A stretch of DNA of 64,000 nt from Sphingomonas sp. Leaf339 (GTDB lineage Bacteria; Pseudomonadota; Alphaproteobacteria; Sphingomonadales; Sphingomonadaceae): positions 41,214 to 105,213 of the forward strand of contig NZ_LMRS01000059.1 in NCBI RefSeq assembly GCF_001426195.1, written 5' to 3'. The notes under the pieces were generated by a model that saw only the letters and a program-made list of their open reading frames with translations, searched no databases and was not told where the DNA came from. The position numbers were made by a program, and so were the translations under genes. The first letter of the stretch is position 1, and each line of letters starts with the position of its first letter. Below, in pieces: positions 44,040-52,384 of this stretch.

Positions 44040-45280
44040 GCCGTCACCGGCAGCACGAGCGTGACGATGCAGCCGCCGCCATCGCGGACGGCGGCGCGGG
44101 CGGTGCCGCCATGGCGCTCGGCCACCCAACGGACGAGCGCCAGCCCCAGTCCGCTGCCGCCGCGGGCGCGCCCCTCGTCGGTCTGGTAATAGGCGTCGAA
44201 CAGCCGTGGCAGCGCTTCGGGCAGGCTGCCGCAGCCACGATCCGCGATATGGATTTCGGCGGTTGCGCCATGTCCTTTCAGGCTGACGTCAACGACATCG
44301 CCCTCGCCCGAAAATTTGATGGCATTGTCGATCACCGCCACCAGCGCCTGTTCCAGCCAGCGTGCGTCGCCGCGTATCGACACGTGCGACGTGGGGGCCG
44401 CCGCGAGCCGGACGCCGTGCGAGGCGGCGTGCCGGTGGGTGCGGGCCACCGCACCGGCGACGATTTTCCCGAGATCGAACGGCGCATCGTCCAGCGCCAA
44501 CCTGCCGTCGTTGGCCTGCGACAGCGCCAGCAACTCGCCGATACGGCGGTCGAGCTGTTCGCTCTGCATCACCACCTCGCGCAAGGCGAGTCCGAGCGCC
44601 GCCGCATCCCGGGGTCCGGTCGCCAGCGCCACCTCCGCCTCGCCGCGCATCACCGTCACCGGCGTGCGCAGTTCGTGGCTGACCTTCGCGAAGAACAGGC
44701 GCCGCGACGCATCGACGCCGACCAGCCGCGCCGTCCGGTCGGCGACCGCCCGCTCCAGCCGGCGGTTGGCGAGGCGCAGCCCGGCCGCACCGACCAGCGC
44801 CGACAACGCGGCGCAGGCGGCGAGCAGCAGCGCAAAGCCACGGCTGCGCGATCGCAGCGCCGCCATCTGCCGCGCGGTGCCATCGGCCTCGGCCCGCTCG
44901 CGTGCGGTCGCCGCCGCGACCAGCCGCGACAGCGCTTCGAGCCGCGGCGGCTGCGCTCCGGCGAGCGCCGCCATCGCCGCCGCGTCGATCCGTTCGTCAT
45001 GCTGCCCGCCGCCGCCGATCAGCCAGCTTTCCGCAGCGATGTCCGCCCGGTAGCGCGCCAGCGCGGCGGCGACCGCAGGCGCATCGCCGGCTTGGGCGGC
45101 GGCGTGGATCGCCAGCACGTCGCCGAACTGCGCCTGGCTCAGCGCTGCCCTGTCGAACAGCGTCGCGCCCCGGTCGGCGGTGTGGAGGAACAGCACGGCC
45201 AGCGTCGCGATCGACGCCAGCAGCGCGAACGCCGCCGTCAACGGCAACCGGTCCCGGCGCGTCACCCACCCCCGCATCAT
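44036..45280 (-). CDS. Membrane sensor histidine kinase
   Basis: The 414-residue protein has membrane helices at about residues 14-34 and 149-170, enclosing a periplasmic sensor of roughly 115 residues. A HisKA domain follows with H202 in FAKVSHELRTPVT. The ATPase domain has the N box VIDNAIKFSGEG and the G2 box GGSGLGLALV. The sensed signal is not evident. The gene is divergent from the DUF1223 gene, and an ACTTTGGTA-type site lies between them. Confidence 0.9.
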   Translation of the reverse strand: MMRGWVTRRDRLPLTAAFALLASIATLAVLFLHTADRGATLFDRAALSQAQFGDVLAIHAAAQAGDAPAVAAALARYRADIAAESWLIGGGGQHDERIDAAAMAALAGAQPPRLEALSRLVAAATARERAEADGTARQMAALRSRSRGFALLLAACAALSALVGAAGLRLANRRLERAVADRTARLVGVDASRRLFFAKVSHELRTPVTVMRGEAEVALATGPRDAAALGLALREVVMQSEQLDRRIGELLALSQANDGRLALDDAPFDLGKIVAGAVARTHRHAASHGVRLAAAPTSHVSIRGDARWLEQALVAVIDNAIKFSGEGDVVDVSLKGHGATAEIHIADRGCGSLPEALPRLFDAYYQTDEGRARGGSGLGLALVRWVAERHGGTARAAVRDGGGCIVTLVLPVTA

Positions 45281-45318
45281 GAGCCTGTCCTAGCCGCCGA
45301 TGCCGCCCGCCGCGCCTG

Positions 45319-45331
45319 ACACTTTGGTACC
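45319..45331. promoter_or_regulatory. Candidate shared operator (ACTTTGGTAC)
   Basis: ACACTTTGGTACC lies between the divergent kinase and DUF1223 genes. It matches sites before the PQQ dehydrogenase, aldehyde dehydrogenase, beta-propeller/cytochrome and porin genes of the same locus. Confidence 0.5.
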
Positions 45332-45367
45332 ATTGCGTGCGCGGGATCGGAGGCAGAGCCTGCCGCG

Positions 45368-46042
45368 ATGCACAGGCTCTGGCTCGCGGGCATCAGCCTA
45401 TCGCTATCCGCAAGCGCTCCGTTGCCGCGCCCGGCCGTAGTGGAGCTGTTCACCGCGCAGGGCTGCGCCGCCTGCCCGCCGGCGCAGGCGGTGGTGAATG
45501 CGCTCGCCGACCGGCCCGATGTGATCGCGCTCAGCTTTTCGGTCACCTATTGGGATGCGCTCGGCTGGCACGACCGGTTCGGGCAGCCTGCGTTCACCGA
45601 ACGGCAGCGGCGCTATGCGATCGTCGGCCACCGCCAACTGGCGACGCCGCAGGTGCTGGTCAACGGCCGGATCGCGATCACCGGACGCGACCCCGCCGAG
45701 ATGGCGCGCGCGATCCGCAATGCCGAGCCGGCCGATCCCGGTCCGTCGATTCGGCGATCGGGCGCGGCGCTGGTCGTCGGCGCGGATCGCCGCACCGCGC
45801 GACCGGCGACCTTGTGGCTGGTGCAGTACGATCCGCGCACGGTGCTGGTGCCGATCGGCGCAGGCGAGAACAGCGGCCGTATCCTGCCCCATCGCAACGT
45901 CGTGCGCGGCCTGCGCGCGATCGGCCGGTGGAGTGGCGACGCGGTGCGGGTCATGTTGCCGCCGGCATCGCGCTGGCGTCGTGTCGTGCTGGTGCAGGCG
46001 AGCGACGGCGGCGGTATCATCGCGGCGGCGCGTATCTCCTAA
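45368..46042 (+). CDS. DUF1223-family thioredoxin-like exported protein
   Basis: The 224-residue protein matches DUF1223. It has a signal peptide, then VVELFTAQGCAACPPAQAVV with a CxxC, then SVTYWDALGWHDRFGQPAFT and TPQVLVNGRIAITG. The fold is thioredoxin-like, and the CAAC motif suggests redox activity in the periplasm. It often appears in quinoprotein or copper-linked loci. Its stop overlaps the stop of the convergent metallohydrolase gene. Confidence 0.85.
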   Translation: MHRLWLAGISLSLSASAPLPRPAVVELFTAQGCAACPPAQAVVNALADRPDVIALSFSVTYWDALGWHDRFGQPAFTERQRRYAIVGHRQLATPQVLVNGRIAITGRDPAEMARAIRNAEPADPGPSIRRSGAALVVGADRRTARPATLWLVQYDPRTVLVPIGAGENSGRILPHRNVVRGLRAIGRWSGDAVRVMLPPASRWRRVVLVQASDGGGIIAAARIS

Positions 46043-46941
46043 CGCCTGTCGACCCGTGGCCAGCGCGCCTCGAAGGCCGGATACAGATGGGCGACCGACC
46101 GCTGCAATTCGTAGCGCGCCTCCTTTACCGCGGCGAAGCGGGGTGGGATCGGCATCGCGCCGGCCTCGACCATGTCGAGCCCCCGGCCCGCGGCGTCGCC
46201 GAGCGCGCCGTCCAGCCAGTCCAGCCAGTCGCGCGTCTGGTCGATTGCGGCATTTGGCGTCGCGTCGAGCGGTCCGTGGCCGGGGATGACGCGGGTGTGG
46301 CCGAGCGCCTTTAATGCGTCGAGCGATGTCCGCCAGCGCGGCAGGTCGGCGTGCGGCGTCGAGGGTGCGCGATCGTGGAAGACGAGGTCGCCGGCGACCA
46401 GCGTTCCGGTTCGCGTATCGAGCAACGCGAGATCGGCGGCGCTATGTCCGGCGAGCGGCAGCAGGCGGAACTTGCGCGCCCCCACCATCTCGTCCGGCGT
46501 GCTGACGACATGGCCGGGCAGCCGCAATTCGGTGCCGCGCATCCAGTCGCCGAGCAGCCGGTACATGCCGTCGGCAAATCCCCCGCCCTCCGCCTTCAGG
46601 CTGGCGATCAGTGCCGGCGTCGCGGCGATCGCGGCGGGATCGAAAGCGGCATCGCCATACGTATGATCGGGATGCAGATGGGTCAGATACACCCGCGTCA
46701 CCGGCTTGCCGACCAGCTTGGCGGCAACCTCGGCCAGTTGCCGGCCGTAACGCAGCGACGGCCCCGCATCGACCAGCACGGCGCCCGCATCGGTGGCGAT
46801 CACCGTGATGTTGGCGATCGCACCGCCGTTCGACTGGCGGATATCCTCGTCGGCGCCGCGGATCAGCCAGATGCCGTCGGCAACCGGCTCCGGCACCAGC
46901 ACGTAGGTGAGCGGCGCGGAGGCGGCCGGCACGGCGAACAA
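46039..46941 (-). CDS. Quinoprotein relay system zinc metallohydrolase (SoxH-like)
   Basis: The protein is a metallo-beta-lactamase-fold hydrolase with the zinc motif THLHPDHTYGD, later ligands in LAGHSAADLAL and AGDLVFHD, and PGHGPLD near the C-terminus. This family occurs with PQQ dehydrogenases and SoxYZ-like carriers. In-frame residues before the TTG at 46941 read IDRRHLLGGIAALFAVPAAS, a good export signal. The true start is probably upstream, perhaps the CTG at 46980 overlapping the SoxYZ stop, but no ATG, GTG or close TTG begins it. It acts with the SoxYZ-like protein encoded just upstream. Confidence 0.83.
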   Translation of the reverse strand: MFAVPAASAPLTYVLVPEPVADGIWLIRGADEDIRQSNGGAIANITVIATDAGAVLVDAGPSLRYGRQLAEVAAKLVGKPVTRVYLTHLHPDHTYGDAAFDPAAIAATPALIASLKAEGGGFADGMYRLLGDWMRGTELRLPGHVVSTPDEMVGARKFRLLPLAGHSAADLALLDTRTGTLVAGDLVFHDRAPSTPHADLPRWRTSLDALKALGHTRVIPGHGPLDATPNAAIDQTRDWLDWLDGALGDAAGRGLDMVEAGAMPIPPRFAAVKEARYELQRSVAHLYPAFEARWPRVDRR

Positions 46942-46976
46942 GGCCGCGATGCCGCCCAGCAGGTGGCGCCGGTCGA

Positions 46977-47741
46977 TCAGCGGACCTGCTCCACGCTGCC
47001 GCGGAATTCGATGCCATTGGTGTCGCGGCCGTCGAAGCGGATGCTCTCGCCGTCACGCAGATGCGGTTGCAGCGAGATCACCGGATCCTCCGCCATCGCC
47101 GCCTGAAACGTCAGCTTGCCGAGCGGACGGCCCGTCGACGAGGCGACGGCGAGTTCGTCCAGGTAGTAAGCCGCGATGTTGTCGACCAGGCCCGTATCCA
47201 TCGGGTGGCGGAATGCGAGCCGCAGCCGCACTGCGCCGTCCTGCTGCCACAGGCCACCGCGCACCTCGCCCAGATGCTGCGACCAGTCGCCCTTCACCCG
47301 GCTGACCGGCGGTGCCGAACAGCCGCCACCCGCCGCGTCGATCCAGCCGCCCGACACCAGCCAGCTGCCGTCCTTCAGCTGCACCGCGCCGCGCACCGGC
47401 GTGCGCTGGTCCAGCTTGATGCGCGCGGCGACGAACGCGTCGGCGTCCTCCAGCCGGTAATCGAGCGGCAGCTGGATCGGGTTCAGGTCGACCATGATGA
47501 CCATCCGCACGACGTCGGGAATATCGCGGGCGTCGACCTGCACCGGGAACACACGCTGGTTCTCGGCGATGGTCGGAAAGCTGACCTTTACCCGCGGATC
47601 GAAGCGGACGACGGCATTCGCCCCGAACACCTGATCGCCGACGAATTCCCACATCGGCGAGGCGAGCGGGTCCTTCGGCAACGCGGCGGCGGCCGGGGTG
47701 GCGAGAAGCGCGATCGGCGCGAGCATGGTCCAGCGTGTCAT
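46977..47741 (-). CDS. Quinoprotein-associated SoxYZ-like carrier
   Basis: The 254-residue protein has a signal peptide (MTRWTMLAPIALLATPAAA) followed by a SoxY-like half. That half ends at a conserved cysteine in AAGGGCSAPP, the likely swinging-arm attachment point. A SoxZ-like half follows. This fused form is known from PQQ-dehydrogenase loci, where its exact cargo is unknown. I chose the ATG at 47741; the longer reading from 47852 has no signal-like start. The metallohydrolase gene follows with almost no gap. Confidence 0.87.
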   Translation of the reverse strand: MTRWTMLAPIALLATPAAAALPKDPLASPMWEFVGDQVFGANAVVRFDPRVKVSFPTIAENQRVFPVQVDARDIPDVVRMVIMVDLNPIQLPLDYRLEDADAFVAARIKLDQRTPVRGAVQLKDGSWLVSGGWIDAAGGGCSAPPVSRVKGDWSQHLGEVRGGLWQQDGAVRLRLAFRHPMDTGLVDNIAAYYLDELAVASSTGRPLGKLTFQAAMAEDPVISLQPHLRDGESIRFDGRDTNGIEFRGSVEQVR

Positions 47742-47742
47742 T

Positions 47743-47752
47743 CCAAGGTAGG
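47743..47752. promoter_or_regulatory. Weak candidate operator (CCAAGGTAGG)
   Basis: This sequence resembles the PQQ-dehydrogenase promoter site (GCCAAGGTAG). However, it lies directly against the SoxYZ start and could simply be part of the ribosome-binding region. Confidence 0.3.
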
Positions 47753-47788
47753 GGGTTACGCCTGCCGCCACGCCGCTACCATCGCACC

Positions 47789-48337
47789 ATGGTATCAGGT
47801 CGCTTGCTTGCCCTCGCCGCTCTGGTCGTCGCGCCCGTTCAGGATACGGCATTCGATCCGGTCAGCGGCTATCGCATCGCCGCCTATCGCGGCGTGGTTC
47901 CCGACCCGCCGCCCGGCGTGCCGCAGATCAATGCGGCGGCGGTCGCGGCGCTCGGTGACCGGGCCGTGCTGATCGATGTCGTTCCGGCCGAGGGCGCCGT
48001 GCGCGATACGGCGACGGGCATGTGGCGGCTTGCCCGACCGGCGGTGTCGATCCCACGGGCGCACTGGTTTCCCGAAGCGGGCCGCGGCGTTCCCGATCCC
48101 GCGATCGCACGCTGGTTCCTCGATGGCGTCCGCACCCTCGCCGCCGCGCAGCCCCGCGCGCCGATCGTCGTCTTCTGCCTGGCGGATTGCTGGATGAGCT
48201 GGAACGCCGCACTGCGCCTGCGCCGCGCCGGCTACACGCAGGTGCGCTGGTTCGCCGAAGGCAGCGATGGCTGGCGCGACCTGGGACGCGGCCTCGTCCC
48301 GGTCGCGCCGTATCGGGCGACGGTCAGGCGACGGTAA
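47789..48337 (+). CDS. PQQ-dependent catabolism-associated CXXCW-motif protein
   Basis: The 182-residue protein has a signal peptide (MVSGRLLALAALVVAPVQ) and a rhodanese-like domain. The motif FCLADCWMSWNAALRLRRAG is the family hallmark, although here three residues separate the two cysteines. Members are found with PQQ-dependent alcohol oxidation systems and have no proven function. A role in a periplasmic relay, with the SoxYZ-like and SoxH-like proteins encoded divergently, is plausible. The start at 47789 gives the signal peptide. Confidence 0.88.
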   Translation: MVSGRLLALAALVVAPVQDTAFDPVSGYRIAAYRGVVPDPPPGVPQINAAAVAALGDRAVLIDVVPAEGAVRDTATGMWRLARPAVSIPRAHWFPEAGRGVPDPAIARWFLDGVRTLAAAQPRAPIVVFCLADCWMSWNAALRLRRAGYTQVRWFAEGSDGWRDLGRGLVPVAPYRATVRRR

Positions 48338-48626
48338 GCCGCTGCGCCGCCGGCTGGATGTCGGTGAAGTTCGGCACGTCGCCGAACACCGCCGCCGCCT
48401 CTGCCGACGCCAGCGCCGCATCGCGCGCCGCGGCATCGCGGAACGTCAGCAACGCGACCGCGACATGCGCCGGCGCGTCGTCGTCGGGCCACATGCCGAT
48501 CGCCTCGGTGAGACCATGCGGCGCCCATGTCTCGCGTACCAGCGGTAGGTGGGTGGCGGTATAGTAATCGCGGTCGAACCGCGCGCCCTCGGTCGCCGGA
48601 TAGCTCACCAGCAAAGCGGCGGGCAT
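48324..48626 (-). CDS. EthD-domain protein
   Basis: The 100-residue protein is an EthD-type alpha-beta barrel: MPAALLVSYPATEGARFDRD followed by YYTATHLPLVRETWAPHGL. Members form small dimers and some help degrade ethers or other substrates. It follows the blue copper protein gene by 1 bp on the minus strand and overlaps the CXXCW gene end. A role in the alcohol locus is likely, but no reaction is known. Confidence 0.85.
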   Translation of the reverse strand: MPAALLVSYPATEGARFDRDYYTATHLPLVRETWAPHGLTEAIGMWPDDDAPAHVAVALLTFRDAAARDAALASAEAAAVFGDVPNFTDIQPAAQRLTVA

Positions 48627-48627
48627 C

Positions 48628-49062
48628 CTACTTGGCCTGCGCGAGCATCGGCGTCATCCGCTTGGCGGCGAAGGGCGGCAGCTTGACCGCGCGGGCCGCG
48701 GCAAGGTTCGCCGACGGCCCGTTGCCGACCTGCACCAGCGCCACCATGCCCATCGAATAATGCGGCATGCACTTGATCCCGTAGAGACCGGGCGTCTTCA
48801 CCGGCAGCACGAATTCCTTGTTCATGCCGCCCTTGGTCGACACGACGCCGGCGGGCAGCATCGTCGGGATCGTCTCGGCATTGTGGCTGGGATCGGATGG
48901 CACGAAGCGGACGGTATCGCCCGGCATCGCCTTTACGAACGCGGGTTCGAACACCATCGCGCCCGCCGCGCCCTGGTTCTTCATCTTGACCACGATCTCC
49001 TTGGCGAAGGCGGGGGTCGCGGTCAGCGCCAGCAGCGCGGCGGCGGCATGTGCAAGCTTCAT
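48628..49062 (-). CDS. Pseudoazurin-type blue copper protein
   Basis: The 144-residue protein has a signal peptide (MKLAHAAAALLALTATPAFA) and a cupredoxin domain. The copper ligands are a His in PSDPSHNAET and Cys, His and Met in YGIKCMPHYSMGM, the pseudoazurin spacing. It would carry electrons in the periplasm, here probably from the quinoprotein or cytochrome c to an oxidase. It is divergent from the aldehyde dehydrogenase gene. Confidence 0.92.
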   Translation of the reverse strand: MKLAHAAAALLALTATPAFAKEIVVKMKNQGAAGAMVFEPAFVKAMPGDTVRFVPSDPSHNAETIPTMLPAGVVSTKGGMNKEFVLPVKTPGLYGIKCMPHYSMGMVALVQVGNGPSANLAAARAVKLPPFAAKRMTPMLAQAK

Positions 49063-49121
49063 GATACGGTTCTCCTTTTACCCTGCCGTCTCAGCCGGAT
49101 GGGGCGATCCGGCGCAATCGG

Positions 49122-49131
49122 CCTTTGGTGC
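49122..49131. promoter_or_regulatory. Candidate shared operator (CCTTTGGTGC)
   Basis: CCTTTGGTGC lies in the divergent promoter region of the blue copper protein and aldehyde dehydrogenase genes, 57 bp before the latter. It is a variant of the ACTTTGGTA site found across this locus. Confidence 0.45.
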
Positions 49132-49187
49132 AATGGCGCACGCGGAACGAGAGGCAGACAGTTCGCGACGAAGATCAGGAGGATGCC

Positions 49188-50708
49188 ATGTTGCAACAAG
49201 CGCTAGACCAGCTGAAGGGCCAGGTCGCGATTCGTCCCAAATACGACAATTACATCGGCGGTGACTGGGTTGCTCCCGTCCGTGGCCAGTATTTCGACAA
49301 TCCGTCGCCGGTGACCGGCAAGACGGTGTGCCAGATCGCCCGCGGCACCGCCGAGGATATCGAACTGGCGCTCGATGCGGCGCACAAGGCCAAGGATGCG
49401 TGGGGCCGTGCCGCGCCCGCCGAACGCGCGCTGATCCTCAACCGCATCGCCGACCGGATGGAAGAGAAACTGTCGCTGCTCGCGATGGTCGAGACGATCG
49501 ACAACGGCAAGCCGATCCGCGAGACGACCGCCGCCGACCTGCCGCTGGCGATCGACCATTTCCGCTATTTTGCCGGCTGCCTGCGCGCGCAGGAAGGGTC
49601 GCTGTCCGAGATCGACCACGACACCGTCGCCTATCACTTCCACGAACCGCTGGGCGTCGTCGGCCAGATCATTCCGTGGAACTTCCCGATCCTGATGGCG
49701 GTGTGGAAGCTTGCCCCCGCGCTCGCCGCCGGCAATTGTGTGGTGCTGAAGCCCGCCGAACAGACGCCGATGTCGATCATGGTGCTGATGGATGTGATCG
49801 GCGACCTGCTGCCGCCGGGCGTGCTGAACGTCGTCAACGGCTTCGGCGTGGAGGCCGGCAAGCCGCTGGCGCAGAACAAGCGCATCGCCAAAATCGCCTT
49901 CACCGGCGAAACGACGACTGGGCGCCTGATCATGCAATACGCCACCGAGAATTTGATCCCGGTGACGCTGGAATTGGGCGGCAAGTCGCCCAACATCTTC
50001 TTCGCCGACGTCATGAACGAGGATGACGATTTCCTCGACAAGGCGGTCGAGGGCTTCACGATGTTCGCGCTGAATCAGGGCGAGATCTGCACCTGCCCCA
50101 GCCGCGCGCTGATTCAGGAATCGATCTACGACAAGTTCATGGAGAAATGCGTCGCCCGCGTCGAGGCGATCCGTGCCGGCAGCCCGCTCGACATGACGAC
50201 GATGATCGGTGCGCAGGCGTCGAACGACCAGCTCGAAAAGATCCTGAGCTATTTCGACATCGGCCGCGCCGAAGGTGCCAAGGTGCTGACCGGCGGCGAG
50301 CGCGCCACCCTCGAAGGCGAACTGGGCAGCGGGTATTACGTCAAGCCGACGATCCTTCAGGGCCACAACAAGATGCGCGTGTTCCAGGAAGAGATCTTCG
50401 GCCCGGTCGTGGCCGCGACGACGTTCAAGGACGCCGACGACGCGCTCGCCCTTGCCAACGACACACTCTACGGCCTCGGTGCCGGCGTATGGTCGCGCGA
50501 CGGGACGACGGCCTATCGCATGGGTCGCGGCATCCAGGCCGGGCGCGTGTGGACTAATTGCTATCACGCCTACCCCGCCCATGCCGCCTTCGGTGGCTAC
50601 AAGCAGTCGGGCATCGGGCGCGAAAACCACAAGATCATGCTCGATCACTATCAGCAGACCAAGAACCTGCTGGTCAGCTACAGCCCGAAGGCGCTCGGCT
50701 TCTTCTGA
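49188..50708 (+). CDS. NAD-dependent aldehyde dehydrogenase (ExaC-like)
   Basis: The 506-residue protein has the aldehyde dehydrogenase signatures: [20 protein letters not shown], the catalytic glutamate in LELGGKSPN and the catalytic cysteine in [15 protein letters not shown]. The length and context match ExaC/AcoD enzymes that oxidise acetaldehyde and other aldehydes to acids. It would take the product of the PQQ alcohol dehydrogenase to an acid, feeding acetyl-CoA synthetase encoded downstream. The ATG at 49188 follows AGGAGG. A terminator follows the gene. Confidence 0.93.
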   Translation: MLQQALDQLKGQVAIRPKYDNYIGGDWVAPVRGQYFDNPSPVTGKTVCQIARGTAEDIELALDAAHKAKDAWGRAAPAERALILNRIADRMEEKLSLLAMVETIDNGKPIRETTAADLPLAIDHFRYFAGCLRAQEGSLSEIDHDTVAYHFHEPLGVVGQIIPWNFPILMAVWKLAPALAAGNCVVLKPAEQTPMSIMVLMDVIGDLLPPGVLNVVNGFGVEAGKPLAQNKRIAKIAFTGETTTGRLIMQYATENLIPVTLELGGKSPNIFFADVMNEDDDFLDKAVEGFTMFALNQGEICTCPSRALIQESIYDKFMEKCVARVEAIRAGSPLDMTTMIGAQASNDQLEKILSYFDIGRAEGAKVLTGGERATLEGELGSGYYVKPTILQGHNKMRVFQEEIFGPVVAATTFKDADDALALANDTLYGLGAGVWSRDGTTAYRMGRGIQAGRVWTNCYHAYPAHAAFGGYKQSGIGRENHKIMLDHYQQTKNLLVSYSPKALGFF

Positions 50709-50767
50709 TCTCTCCCTTGCCCTGCGGGGAGCCTTCCCCCTTTCCCGCGACCTGCGGGGCAGCTTGC

Positions 50768-50787
50768 GGCGGACCTTCGGGTCCGCC
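50768..50787 (+). terminator. Hairpin terminator after aldehyde dehydrogenase
   Basis: GGCGGACC-TTCG-GGTCCGCC forms an 8-bp perfect stem with a stable tetraloop. It is followed by a pyrimidine-rich stretch (GCTCTTTCCGTTT). It lies 60 bp after the stop. Confidence 0.75.
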
Positions 50788-50814
50788 GCTCTTTCCGTTT
50801 CAGGAGACCCGCGC

Positions 50815-51210
50815 ATGATGCCCCCACCCCGTATCCTGTCCACGCCGCAGGCCGACGCGACGATCGCCATGCTGGCGGGCAAGCATGGCCCGCTGATGTT
50901 CCACCAGTCCGGCGGCTGCTGCGACGGGTCGGCGCCGATGTGCTACCCGGCCGGTGAGTTCCGCGTCGGCGGACAGGACGTGCTGCTCGGCCACGTCGGC
51001 ACGGCGGGCGACGTGCCGGTATGGATCGGCGCAGCGCAATTCGCCTATTGGCGGCATACGCAGGTGACGATCGACGTCGTCCCCGGCCGCGGCGCCGGCT
51101 TTTCGCTGGAGGGGCCGGAGGGCGTACGCTTCATCGTGCGCAGTCGCGTGTTCACCGACGACGAAGCCGACGCGCTGGACAGGGCCGGCGAACCCGCGCG
51201 GGGACAATGA
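50815..51210 (+). CDS. DUF779-family protein
   Basis: The 131-residue protein matches DUF779. It has FHQSGGCCDGSAPMCYPAGE (a Cys-rich metal-binding-like motif), VPVWIGAAQFAYWRHTQVTI and EGVRFIVRSRVFTDDE. The family is commonly encoded directly after acetaldehyde dehydrogenase genes of the ExaC/AcoD type. AGGAG lies about nine bases before the ATG at 50815. Its function is unknown. Confidence 0.87.
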   Translation: MMPPPRILSTPQADATIAMLAGKHGPLMFHQSGGCCDGSAPMCYPAGEFRVGGQDVLLGHVGTAGDVPVWIGAAQFAYWRHTQVTIDVVPGRGAGFSLEGPEGVRFIVRSRVFTDDEADALDRAGEPARGQ

Positions 51211-51214
51211 AGGG

Positions 51215-52384
51215 ATGACGCTGGCGAAGCGCGATGACATGATCCCCGCCATGCCCATCCGTGTCGCGTCCACCCGCATCGACGATCCCGAACTTGCGAT
51301 CCGCGCACTGTTCCGCGATCTCGACGTGCCGGAACTCAGCGGAATGATCCTGTTCTGCTCCAGCCGCTATCCGCTCGATGTGCTGGCCGAGGCGATCGGT
51401 TCGCGATCCGACGGGCTGACGATCGTCGGCTGCACCTCGTCGGGCGAGATCACGCCTGACGGACTGGACGAAGGCACGATCACTGCGATCGGTTTCCCGA
51501 TCGGCGATTTCCGCCTGTCGGCGACCTGTTTCGAAAACCTCGACGTGTTCGACGCCGCCGAGGCGCAGCGGGTGCTGCGTGCACTCGTCGCCGATGCCAA
51601 TGAAGCGACGCGCGACATGGACATGACGCATCATGCCGGCGTCTTCCTCGTCGACGGCCTGTCGCATCGCGAGGAGATGCTGACGCTGACCTTGCAGGAT
51701 GCGCTGGGCGAGGTACCGTTGGTCGGCGGATCGTCCGGCGACGGCCTCGATTTCCGCGAGACCTTCGTCCTGTACGACGGCCGCTTCCGCCGCGATGCCG
51801 CGATCGTCGCGCTGCTGTCGTCTCGCCGCCCTTTGAAGGCGTTCCGCGCGCAGCATTACGGCCCCGGCAGCATCAAGATGGTCATCACCGCCGCCAACAC
51901 CGACCTGCGCACCGTCCACGAGATCAACGCCGAGCCCGCCGCGGCGGAATATGCCCGGCTGGTCGGCGCGCGGGTCGAGGACCTCGGCCCCGCAGTCTTC
52001 GCGACGCATCCGCCGATGGTCCGCGCCGGCGGCGAATATTACGTCCGCTCGATTCAGACCGCCAATCCGGACGGCAGCCTCACCTTCTATTGCGCGATCG
52101 ACGAGGGCATCGTGCTGACGCTGGGCGAGGCGGGCGACATCATGGGTGGGCTGAACCGCCTGTTCGACGATCTGGACGACAGCGTCGGCGGCATCGACCA
52201 TGTCCTCGGCTTCGACTGCGTCCTCAATTCGGTCGAGATGGAACAGCGCCAGTTGCGTCAGGCGGTCTCGCGTCTGTTCGCGGCCAAGGGCGTCGTCGGC
52301 TTTAATACCTATGGCGAACAGTTCCACGGCCTGCACGTCAACCAGACGTTCAGCGGGCTGGCGATCGGGCGTATCCCATGCTGA
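51215..52384 (+). CDS. FIST-domain sensory protein
   Basis: The 389-residue protein has FIST N- and C-terminal domains, with GMILFCSSRYPLDVLAEAIG, TIVGCTSSGEITPDGL and VPLVGGSSGDGLDFRETFVL. FIST proteins are thought to bind small ligands, possibly amino acids, and to feed into kinases. The gene overlaps the hybrid kinase gene by 7 bp, so the two probably act together. Alternative ATG codons lie at 51239 and 51251; the first was kept because GAAGGG precedes it. Confidence 0.88.
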   Translation: MTLAKRDDMIPAMPIRVASTRIDDPELAIRALFRDLDVPELSGMILFCSSRYPLDVLAEAIGSRSDGLTIVGCTSSGEITPDGLDEGTITAIGFPIGDFRLSATCFENLDVFDAAEAQRVLRALVADANEATRDMDMTHHAGVFLVDGLSHREEMLTLTLQDALGEVPLVGGSSGDGLDFRETFVLYDGRFRRDAAIVALLSSRRPLKAFRAQHYGPGSIKMVITAANTDLRTVHEINAEPAAAEYARLVGARVEDLGPAVFATHPPMVRAGGEYYVRSIQTANPDGSLTFYCAIDEGIVLTLGEAGDIMGGLNRLFDDLDDSVGGIDHVLGFDCVLNSVEMEQRQLRQAVSRLFAAKGVVGFNTYGEQFHGLHVNQTFSGLAIGRIPC

